DNA of 6,108 nt from NCBI GenBank assembly GCA_002313255.1, contig DCBA01000111.1, positions 1 through 6,108 of the forward strand. The letters run 5' to 3'. Under the pieces are notes generated by a model. The model was not told the origin of the DNA and did no database searches. It saw nothing but the letters and a program-made list of their open reading frames with translations. Source of the DNA: Gammaproteobacteria bacterium UBA1119 (GTDB lineage: Bacteria; Pseudomonadota; Gammaproteobacteria; Pseudomonadales; Azotimanducaceae). Positions 1 through 6,108 of the stretch are shown here, piece by piece; positions within the stretch are counted from its first letter, which is position 1, and each line of letters opens with the position of its first letter. Position numbers and translations under genes: made by a program.

Positions 1-7
1 AAGTTCA

Positions 8-2203
8 ATGCCGATGGATCAGATAGGGCGTTCCACGATTGCCGTTGTCGCGTTGGTTGGGGTAGTCGCGATTGGCGTTGCCGTATGGATGTACCGGGAC
101 GTAGGCGTGCCTGACCAAGCACTAGATCCGCCGATTGGACCAACGCTCCCCGTTGGATCGGTCGATGATGAACGAATCCGAAGCTCGAGTGTCGACGAAC
201 CCGGCGCGTGGCTGGCCTATGGTCAGGGGTTCGAAGAACAACGATTTTCCAACTTGACCGAGATTAATCAGGACTCGGTTAGCACACTCGGGATCGCCTG
301 GACGAAGGACCTCCATACAGTGCATGCGGTGGAAGCGACACCTTTAGTCGTTGATGGCGTCATGTATTTCACCAGTACGTGGAACGTGGCGTACGCGCTT
401 GATGCTAGGAGCGGCGACGAAATTTGGAAATACGATCCCAAGGTTCCTGGTAAAACGGCTCGCGACGCCTGTTGCGGGATCATTAGCCGAGGCCTCGCCG
501 TTTACTTGGGAAGGGTTTATCTCGCCACTCTCGATGGTCGACTTGTCGCTCTCGATGCGGCATCAGGCGATCTCGTTTGGGAGGTCGACACCATCTTTGA
601 TCGTTCACGGAATTACACCATCACGGGCGCGCCGCGGGTCGCGGCCGGTAAAGTCTACATTGGTAATGGCGGTGCGGAATATGGCGTGCGCGGCTACGTC
701 ACCGCTTATGACGCGACCACGGGCGATCAAGTCTGGCGCTTCTTTACGGTGCCGGGTGATCCTTCATTACCGTTCGAGCATCCGGAAATGGCGTTGGCGG
801 CCGAAACCTGGAAAGGCGGTGAGTGGTGGAAGATAGGAGGTGGAGGAACTGTATGGAATTCAATCGTTTACGATCCATATTTTCATTCAATCTATCTTGG
901 TGTCGGTAACGGTACGCCGTGGACCCGCGCTATTCGATCCCCTGGTGGGGGCGACAATTTGTTTCTTTCGTCGATCGTTGCTCTCGACGCCGATACCGGT
1001 GCCATGAAGTGGTATTACCAGACGACGCCCGGAGATAATTGGGACTATACGGCGGTGCAAGACATGATGCTGGCCGATCTCACCGTCGACGGTGTTGATC
1101 GCAAAGTATTGATGCAAGCGCCCAAGAATGGCTTCTTCTACGTGATCGATCGCCAAGACGGTCAACTGCTACGCGCACATGCGTACGGCGCCGTGACCTG
1201 GGCGAGTCATGTTGATTTGACGACGGGTCGCCCCGTCGAAAATCCGGATACGGTTTACGCTCAGAATCCGCAATGGATCTTGCCCGGCCCGCAAGGCGCA
1301 CATAATTGGCAGGCGATGGCGTGGAACGCCGATCGCGGACTCATGTTTTTCCCCATTCAAGAGATGCCGTTTCTGTACGCGATGCCAGAGGAATATCTTG
1401 AAACCGGAATCTACAAACACCGCCCAGGCGCGTGGAATACGGCGGTCGAGTTTGGTCGGTACAACCAAATGGTGGAGGCGTTCGAGGAGCCGCCCGAATC
1501 GAAGGGTTACTTCATCGCATTTGATCCGCTATCGGGAGAGACGGCGTGGTCGGTAGAGTTGGAGCACCCGTGGAATGGTGGTGCGCTGGCGACGGCGGGT
1601 GAGCTCGTTTTTCAAGGTAACGCGAGTGGCTTTCTAGCAGCCTACGACGTCGGTAGTGGCACCGAGCTATGGAGCCACAACCTGTATGCGTCGATCGTCG
1701 CACCTCCCATGACGTACGCGTTAGATGGTGAGCAATACCTGGCAATTCTGACGGGTTCCGGGAACAACGCGATCGATAGTGCGTCCTACAAGTACGGCAG
1801 TACGGGTCAGCTGGTGGTCTTTAAATTGGGAGCAAACGGGACCATTCCGGTTCCCCCGTTGCGCGATTTAACGATCCCGGAACCGCCGGCATTAACTGGA
1901 TCAGCCGACGACATTGACCGTGGCGACGTCATGTACCACGACGTTTGCGGGTTTTGTCATGGGTTTGGCGTTCACTCGGGCGGCGGACTGCCTGACTTAC
2001 GAATGCTCAATCCAGAATCGCACGAGCTTTTTCAAGCTATCGTTCGAGGGGGTCTCTATCAGGACCGGGGAATGGCCAGTTACGCGGATTTATATTCCGA
2101 TGAAGACGTTGAGCGAATTCGGCAATACATCATTTCGCGCGCCAAGAAAGACCGTGAAGAAGCGTTAGCGGCGGCCGAGAACGTAAATATCCCTACCCCG
2201 TAA
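8..2203 (+). CDS. PQQ-dependent alcohol dehydrogenase (quinohaemoprotein, methanol/ethanol family) with C-terminal cytochrome c domain
   Basis: Probably oxidises a primary alcohol (or similar substrate) in the periplasm, passing electrons from PQQ to its own haem c and on to the respiratory chain. Residues about 9-28 form one hydrophobic helix with no clear signal peptidase site, so it may stay membrane-anchored. The eight-bladed propeller shows six tryptophan-docking motifs (near residues 131-140, 182-191, 234-243, 326-335, 505-514, 546-555). Vicinal cysteines 155-156 match the PQQ-covering disulfide. Trp283 fits the floor of the PQQ site, Glu224 and Asn301 the metal ligands, Asp346 (in WDYT) the catalytic base, and Lys373 the conserved basic residue. 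Thr348 sits where lanthanide enzymes have Asp, so calcium is expected. Cys647-Cys650-His651 is the haem c site (CGFCH) and Met689 the likely sixth haem ligand. The length, 731 residues, is normal for the type. The frame is open upstream to the window edge, so the start (MPM, with a second ATG two codons later) is not certain. The substrate cannot be read from sequence. Confidence 0.93.
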   Translation: MPMDQIGRSTIAVVALVGVVAIGVAVWMYRDVGVPDQALDPPIGPTLPVGSVDDERIRSSSVDEPGAWLAYGQGFEEQRFSNLTEINQDSVSTLGIAWTKDLHTVHAVEATPLVVDGVMYFTSTWNVAYALDARSGDEIWKYDPKVPGKTARDACCGIISRGLAVYLGRVYLATLDGRLVALDAASGDLVWEVDTIFDRSRNYTITGAPRVAAGKVYIGNGGAEYGVRGYVTAYDATTGDQVWRFFTVPGDPSLPFEHPEMALAAETWKGGEWWKIGGGGTVWNSIVYDPYFHSIYLGVGNGTPWTRAIRSPGGGDNLFLSSIVALDADTGAMKWYYQTTPGDNWDYTAVQDMMLADLTVDGVDRKVLMQAPKNGFFYVIDRQDGQLLRAHAYGAVTWASHVDLTTGRPVENPDTVYAQNPQWILPGPQGAHNWQAMAWNADRGLMFFPIQEMPFLYAMPEEYLETGIYKHRPGAWNTAVEFGRYNQMVEAFEEPPESKGYFIAFDPLSGETAWSVELEHPWNGGALATAGELVFQGNASGFLAAYDVGSGTELWSHNLYASIVAPPMTYALDGEQYLAILTGSGNNAIDSASYKYGSTGQLVVFKLGANGTIPVPPLRDLTIPEPPALTGSADDIDRGDVMYHDVCGFCHGFGVHSGGGLPDLRMLNPESHELFQAIVRGGLYQDRGMASYADLYSDEDVERIRQYIISRAKKDREEALAAAENVNIPTP

Positions 2204-2244
2204 CCGGAATGAAGCGGCGGACCCTAGTTCGCATCGCTCTGCCG

Positions 2245-2273
2245 TTGTTCTTGCCTTAAATGTAACGTATAGG
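2245..2273 (+). promoter_or_regulatory. Possible sigma-70 promoter for the ABC transporter operon
   Basis: TTGTTC (2245-2250) and TATAGG (2268-2273) are separated by 17 bases, an ideal spacing, although each hexamer matches consensus only partly (3 and 4 of 6). The -10 box would lie in the centre of the palindrome at 2259-2280, so a protein bound there would block it. The predicted transcript would have a leader of roughly 70 bases before the GTG start at 2351. This is a weak match, supported mainly by its position upstream of the operon and its overlap with the palindrome. Confidence 0.25.
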
Positions 2274-2280
2274 TTACATT
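2259..2280. promoter_or_regulatory. Perfect inverted repeat, probable repressor operator
   Basis: The half-sites AATGTAAC (2259-2266) and GTTACATT (2273-2280) are exact reverse complements separated by 6 bases (GTATAG). The symmetry stops at the next base pair. The AT-rich arms and the lack of a following T-run make it a poor terminator. A 22-base dyad in an intergenic region is typical of an operator for a dimeric helix-turn-helix protein, and its size would suit a TetR-type regulator. No regulator gene is present in the window, so the protein is unknown. It most likely controls the ABC operon starting at 2351. Confidence 0.6.
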
Positions 2281-2296
2281 CTATATCTTAAGTCCA

Positions 2297-2324
2297 ACCG
2301 TAATTGGGTGGTTTCCGTTACGGT
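2297..2324. repeat. Second, imperfectly spaced inverted repeat in the leader of the ABC operon
   Basis: ACCGTAA (2297-2303) and TTACGGT (2318-2324) are exact 7-base reverse complements with a 14-base gap. The right arm overlaps a small palindrome, CCGTTACGG (2315-2323). It could be a second protein-binding site or a weak hairpin in the mRNA leader. Arms this short can occur by chance, so the call is tentative. Confidence 0.3.
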
Positions 2325-2350
2325 AAAAGTAATGTGAATAGGCGATTTCG

Positions 2351-3355
2351 GTGAATCGAGCAACAACGCAACTCGACGCAACAAGTCCAAGCATTGAAGT
2401 CCGTGACTTGCGCCACGTCTATAAGGGCGGGCACGTAGCACTCGACGGTGTCAACCTCACCTGCGGGACCGGCGTGTACGGTCTGCTGGGGCCTAATGGC
2501 GCAGGCAAGAGCACCTTAATGCGGATCCTCTGCACGTTGATCCGACCAACCGAAGGATACGTTGAACTATGTGGTTACGACGTCACAAGGCAACACCGTG
2601 AGGTGCGACGGCTGATCGGCTATTTACCACAGGATTTTGGGGGTTGGCGCTCACACCGAGTGATCGAAGTGGTCGATACGTTGGCTCAGCTGTCGGGGCT
2701 CTTTGGTCGAAAAGCCCGTCGCGCACGCGTCGAACAGGTCATTGAACAAGTCGGCCTCGCCGATGCGGCCTATCGCAAGGTCAAGCAACTTTCAGGCGGG
2801 ATGGTTCGTCGATTGGGGGTCGCTCAGGCGCTCGTTCATGAGCCACGGGTCTTAGTGGTCGATGAACCGACTGTGGGCTTGGATCCTGAAGAGCGGATAC
2901 GGTTTCGGAAACTCATGGAAGAAATAGGCCGGGACCGAACCATCTTATTGTCGACGCACATTGTGGCCGACCTTGGTGCCGCGTGCCGCGAGATCTCGAT
3001 CTTGGATACAGGTCGAACCGTATTCAGTGGCTCGCCTGCTGAATTGTTTCGAAGCTCGGTGGGTGCGGTATTTGAACTAATCACGTCGCCGGAGATGGCC
3101 GATAAGACCGAACAAAACCATGAGGTGGTGTCGCGTATTTCGACGGGCGATCAAGTCACGCTGCGTGCCATTGCTTCGGAGGACGGGTTGCCGCCAGGCG
3201 CAACCCGAGTTGATGAGACCACGTTGGAAGAAAGCTACATGGCCTTTATGTCCGCGCGCGGTCGTGCATCTGTGGCACGCCAAGACGGTGAATTGATCGA
3301 TGAACCGTCTGTGATGGAATTAGAGGAACTTAAAATCAAGGAGGCAGTTTCGTGA
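2351..3355 (+). CDS. ABC transporter ATP-binding protein (ABC-2/NatA-type exporter ATPase)
   Basis: Cytoplasmic ATPase that would drive the permease encoded immediately downstream. All ABC ATPase motifs are present: Walker A GPNGAGKST at residues 47-55 (Lys53), Q-loop Gln94, signature LSGGM at 147-151, Walker B ending in Asp171 with catalytic Glu172, D-loop VGLD at 175-178, and H-loop His203. The ATPase domain ends near residue 225. About 110 further residues form the accessory C-terminal tail common in ABC-2 export ATPases, ending in an acidic stretch. The start is GTG at 2351: an in-frame TAG at 2339-2341 rules out any longer form, and the first in-frame ATG lies after Walker A. Only a weak Shine-Dalgarno (AGG at 2340-2342) precedes it, suggesting modest initiation. 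The end overlaps the next start by 4 bases (GTGA). The motifs are intact, so it should be active. The transported substrate is unknown. Confidence 0.95.
   Translation: MNRATTQLDATSPSIEVRDLRHVYKGGHVALDGVNLTCGTGVYGLLGPNGAGKSTLMRILCTLIRPTEGYVELCGYDVTRQHREVRRLIGYLPQDFGGWRSHRVIEVVDTLAQLSGLFGRKARRARVEQVIEQVGLADAAYRKVKQLSGGMVRRLGVAQALVHEPRVLVVDEPTVGLDPEERIRFRKLMEEIGRDRTILLSTHIVADLGAACREISILDTGRTVFSGSPAELFRSSVGAVFELITSPEMADKTEQNHEVVSRISTGDQVTLRAIASEDGLPPGATRVDETTLEESYMAFMSARGRASVARQDGELIDEPSVMELEELKIKEAVS
3338..3344 (+). promoter_or_regulatory. Strong Shine-Dalgarno for the permease fusion gene
   Basis: AAGGAGG lies 7 bases before the GTG at 3352, inside the last codons of the ATPase gene. This near-perfect site fixes the start of the downstream gene at 3352 rather than at the in-frame ATG at 3364. 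Together with the 4-base stop/start overlap it indicates translational coupling of the two subunits. Confidence 0.85.
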
Positions 3356-6108
3356 GCATCGCGATGATTAAAGCGATTGCTAGCGCGGAGATGCGCTCAA
3401 CGCGTCGGTTGGCTCGATACTGGCCGTTCACCATTCTCTCGGTTGTTTTCGTCTCTGTTGTCGCTGGACAGACTTTTTTCATCCACGCGATGGGGTCGGG
3501 CTTGTCGGCGAGTCTCGGGGCGATGAATCCGCGTTATGCGGTAGCGAGCGCTGGATTTATCGCCGTTATTCTCTTTCTTGTTAGCCTGATTTTTCTGGTT
3601 TTCGATATTCGTCATCGCGACGTCCGCGATCGCATGGTCGAGGTCCTCGATACCCGACCGATCACGAACATTGAACTCGTGCTCGGTCGTTGTTTAGCCC
3701 TGGTCTTCATGACTTGGTTGCCGATGGTGGTTATCTTTTTGGCACTGCAAACGTATGGTTTCGTCGCCATTAACCTAGGCATTCCTGGAGGAACCATCGA
3801 GCCTTACTCCGTGGTCTCATTCTTGATTACGGCAATGGTGTCCCTTGCGCTTTGGTGTGCGCTGATTGCATTTCTCACCTTAATCGTGAGGAACCGATTG
3901 ATCGTCACCTTGATCGCCGCCGTTATACTTATTGGCCAGGTGTGGGCGATGTTCATGAGTCCAGGATTTTTGGCTCCCTCGCTAGCTCCATTACTTCCGG
4001 TCCCTTCCCTGCCATCCGATCTCATGCCGGCGCTGCTGCCTGACGGCGCCGGTCAACGGGCGTTCTGGTCCTGTCTCATCGCGGCAGGCTTGATTGCGCT
4101 GGCGGGGATCGTTCACCCCCGCGCGGACAACGCCCGCAAACTCTTGATTGGCGGCGGCGGCGTCAGTCTGGTATTGGCGGGCGGACTAGCGCTTGCGATT
4201 CAAGCCACGCAAGCACGGGATGAATTGGTCTTCTTTGACGAATGGCGGATGGCGCACGAGGAGCGGAGTCTTGATCCCCGCGCTGACGTGCTAGCAGTTC
4301 GGGGCGAGGTGCAGATTGACCCAGGTCGAAAATTGGATCTTGACGTAACGCTTTCGATTACGACGCCTTCGGGCGAGGCACTGACATCGCTACTCTGGAC
4401 CCTCAATCCTGGCTTGGTTGTCGAGCAGGTCATGGTGGACAATACCGCGGTCGAGTGGCATCACGATCAAGGGCTTCTCGAAGTTAACGCGGCTGTCGCG
4501 GCAAACACCACAAGTACACTACGCATCGTCGCCTCAGGATTGCCCAATGAGACCTTTGGCTACCTCGATTCCGCCATCGACGTCCCATCCCTCACGCCGA
4601 ACGAGGCCGAGGCATTCCAAATGTTAGGTTTCATGCCCGGGCTTTTTGATCAAAACTATGTTGCCCTCATGCCCGGTATTCGTTGGCTTCCGAGTCCGGG
4701 CACTGACATTCCGAACGGCGACGCCCGCACGCATCCTCCTGATTATTTTAGCGTTGATGTCATCGTCGAGGTGCCCGCCGGTTGGTTGGTCGCAGGTCCG
4801 GGCCGGCGCATCACGTTATCCGAGCCAGACTCGCCGAGCGGTCGCGTTCGGTTCGCATTTCGACCGCCATCCCCCGTGCCTGCGGTGGCGTTGTTGGCGT
4901 CATCGTTCGAACGCCGTGCAATGGACATCGATGGTGTCACCTTCGAAATCCTCTTAAGTCCGAAGCACCTCGACAACCTGGGCCTGTTTGCCGACGCCCA
5001 AGATTCGATTCGCGAACGAATCGAAGAGCTATTAGCTGAGTCGGCGCGTCATGGCCTGCCCTATCCCTACGACGGATTTTCGTTGGTGGAAACGCCCCAC
5101 CTGTTACGTGGTTTCGGTGGCGGCTGGCGATTGGATTCGGTACAGGCGTTACCGGGCATGGTGCTGGTGAAGGAAACGAGCTTCCCGACCGCACGGTTCG
5201 GACGATTCTTTGACGATCCTGAAGAACTCCGAGAACTGGAAGATGCCGAAGGCGGTATCGCGGGTTTTAAACGTGACGTGATTGAACGTTTTTTCGATAA
5301 CGACTTTACCGGCGGAAACGTTTTTTTGGGTGCCTCGCGTAATTTTGTTGCATACCAAACAAGTGCGACAGGTCGTGGTGCGATTGCACTCAATTACGTT
5401 CTCGATGAGCTTTTCAACAGGCTAATTACTGGTAAACGCGGTTATTTTTCGGCGCACGAATTCGATAGCCAGATGGGCGTCACCATGATGGGGACGATGT
5501 CCGACATGATTCAAGGAGAGAGCGGTGAAATTATCGATTCGATCATTGCGAATACCGTGCAACGTCCCGCCGTGTGGGATCGGGCCCTTGCCTCGTCCCT
5601 TGCTGAGCTTGACCCCACCGATGATCCAGCACAGGTTCTGAATGTGATGGCGTTAAAGGGCGGTGCGGTTGCCGACGTACTTTACGACGGGTTGGGTCGA
5701 CAACGGATCGCGAAATTATTGGCAGCGTTGGTTGATCGATACCGCGGTGGTCACTTTGATGCGGTTCAGTTCGTGCAGACATCGAAGGACGTCGGTGTCG
5801 ATATCGAACCCCTTCTCGGCGATTGGTTGAACGAGGCCGCCTTACCGGGATTTCTTGTGTCGAACGTGATAGCGGAGCGACTGGCCGAAAGTGACAATGC
5901 CAATGCTCAGTACCAAGTTCGGTTTCACGTTCGCAACGACGAGTCCGCACCGGGCTTATTCCGCGTGCGCTACATGAGCGGTAACAGGCAAAAAAGGTCT
6001 CGGGATTGGGCCCCCACATGGAACAAGACCGAACCGTTCCGGCTTGCCGGTTATCAATCGGTCGAAGTCGGTTTGTTAAGTCGTGACCCGCCTCTCGAAA
6101 TATGGCTC
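3352..6108 (+). CDS. ABC-2 type permease fused to a large periplasmic M1-peptidase-like domain (partial at 3' end)
   Basis: Reading from GTG 3352 there are 919 codons without a stop to the window edge, so the gene continues beyond it. The N-terminal 285 residues are an ABC-2 permease with likely helices near 24-44, 65-86, 112-135, 154-180, 183-203, 241-258 and 263-284. Basic loops (RHRDVRDR after helix 2, RNR after helix 4, HPRADNARK after helix 6) follow the positive-inside rule, placing the N-terminus in the cytoplasm and everything after residue 285 in the periplasm. Residues about 310-530 look like the beta-rich N-terminal domain of M1 peptidases (NYVALMPGIRWLP at 435-447, DYFSVDVIVEVPAGW at 464-478). 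Residues about 535-720 look like the peptidase-like helical domain (GLPYPYDGFSLVETP at 568-582). This layout matches the known permease/M1 aminopeptidase fusions encoded next to an ABC ATPase. No HEXXH motif is present anywhere, so peptidase activity is not expected. With the ATPase upstream it should form one transporter, with substrate unknown. Confidence 0.85.
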   Translation, partial: MSIAMIKAIASAEMRSTRRLARYWPFTILSVVFVSVVAGQTFFIHAMGSGLSASLGAMNPRYAVASAGFIAVILFLVSLIFLVFDIRHRDVRDRMVEVLDTRPITNIELVLGRCLALVFMTWLPMVVIFLALQTYGFVAINLGIPGGTIEPYSVVSFLITAMVSLALWCALIAFLTLIVRNRLIVTLIAAVILIGQVWAMFMSPGFLAPSLAPLLPVPSLPSDLMPALLPDGAGQRAFWSCLIAAGLIALAGIVHPRADNARKLLIGGGGVSLVLAGGLALAIQATQARDELVFFDEWRMAHEERSLDPRADVLAVRGEVQIDPGRKLDLDVTLSITTPSGEALTSLLWTLNPGLVVEQVMVDNTAVEWHHDQGLLEVNAAVAANTTSTLRIVASGLPNETFGYLDSAIDVPSLTPNEAEAFQMLGFMPGLFDQNYVALMPGIRWLPSPGTDIPNGDARTHPPDYFSVDVIVEVPAGWLVAGPGRRITLSEPDSPSGRVRFAFRPPSPVPAVALLASSFERRAMDIDGVTFEILLSPKHLDNLGLFADAQDSIRERIEELLAESARHGLPYPYDGFSLVETPHLLRGFGGGWRLDSVQALPGMVLVKETSFPTARFGRFFDDPEELRELEDAEGGIAGFKRDVIERFFDNDFTGGNVFLGASRNFVAYQTSATGRGAIALNYVLDELFNRLITGKRGYFSAHEFDSQMGVTMMGTMSDMIQGESGEIIDSIIANTVQRPAVWDRALASSLAELDPTDDPAQVLNVMALKGGAVADVLYDGLGRQRIAKLLAALVDRYRGGHFDAVQFVQTSKDVGVDIEPLLGDWLNEAALPGFLVSNVIAERLAESDNANAQYQVRFHVRNDESAPGLFRVRYMSGNRQKRSRDWAPTWNKTEPFRLAGYQSVEVGLLSRDPPLEIWL

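Noticed and set aside
351..836. 161-codon frame on the + strand inside the dehydrogenase
   Set aside because: It overlaps conserved PQQ-propeller coding sequence in another frame, and its composition is unlike a real protein. It is a shadow frame.
2204..2258. Rho-independent terminator after the dehydrogenase
   Set aside because: I find no GC-rich hairpin followed by a T-run. The palindrome at 2259-2280 has AT-rich arms and no T-tract, so it fits an operator better.
4150..4161. (GGC)4 tract as a possible phase-variation repeat
   Set aside because: Four units of a 3-base repeat encode four glycines in a membrane helix. A change in copy number would not shift the frame, and the tract is too short to be a likely switch.
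5455..5469. AHEFDSQ (His702-Glu703) as a possible HEXXH zinc motif
   Set aside because: The second histidine is missing (HEFDS), and it lies well downstream of the position expected for the zinc helix.
5543..6019. Antisense open frame of 158 codons
   Set aside because: Its product is rich in Arg, Pro and Ser with no recognisable domain, and it lies wholly opposite the well-supported permease fusion frame. It is a shadow frame.
3356..6108. A stretch of about 2.7 kb that at first seems to have no long complete gene, only short ORFs, suggesting a degraded or non-coding region
   Set aside because: Frame-by-frame reading from GTG 3352 gives 919 sense codons without a stop. The gene is simply cut by the window end.

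Overview
The window looks like chromosomal DNA from a Gram-negative bacterium, most plausibly a proteobacterium of environmental or marine type. It encodes an exported quinohaemoprotein dehydrogenase with its own cytochrome c domain, which needs a periplasm, and an ABC exporter with a large periplasmic domain. Base composition looks moderately GC-rich and similar across the genes. I see no transposase, integrase, tRNA, rRNA, CRISPR array or sign of recent transfer. The taxonomic call is inference.

Layout, all on the + strand: (1) 8-2203, a PQQ-dependent alcohol dehydrogenase of the methanol/ethanol family with a C-terminal c-type haem domain. (2) 2204-2350, a 147-base intergenic region with a perfect 8+6+8 palindrome, a possible promoter overlapping it, and a second, weaker inverted repeat. 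(3) 2351-3355, an ABC transporter ATPase with a GTG start. (4) 3352-6108 and beyond, a very long open frame overlapping the ATPase by 4 bases (GTGA). It encodes an ABC-2 type permease with seven predicted membrane helices fused to a large periplasmic domain that resembles M1-type metallopeptidases. It has no stop before the window ends, so it is partial.

The ATPase and the permease fusion form a translationally coupled pair and surely make one membrane complex. The dehydrogenase would oxidise an alcohol in the periplasm and pass electrons through its haem to the respiratory chain. Whether the transporter serves the dehydrogenase is open: exporter-type ABC genes are known beside PQQ alcohol oxidation genes (the ped region of Pseudomonas putida), but here a gap with its own apparent control region separates them.

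The most interesting observation is that the peptidase-like half of the permease fusion has no HEXXH zinc motif. Where it would be expected by eye, the residues are Arg-Asp..Glu. This suggests a pseudo-enzyme used as a periplasmic binding or structural module.
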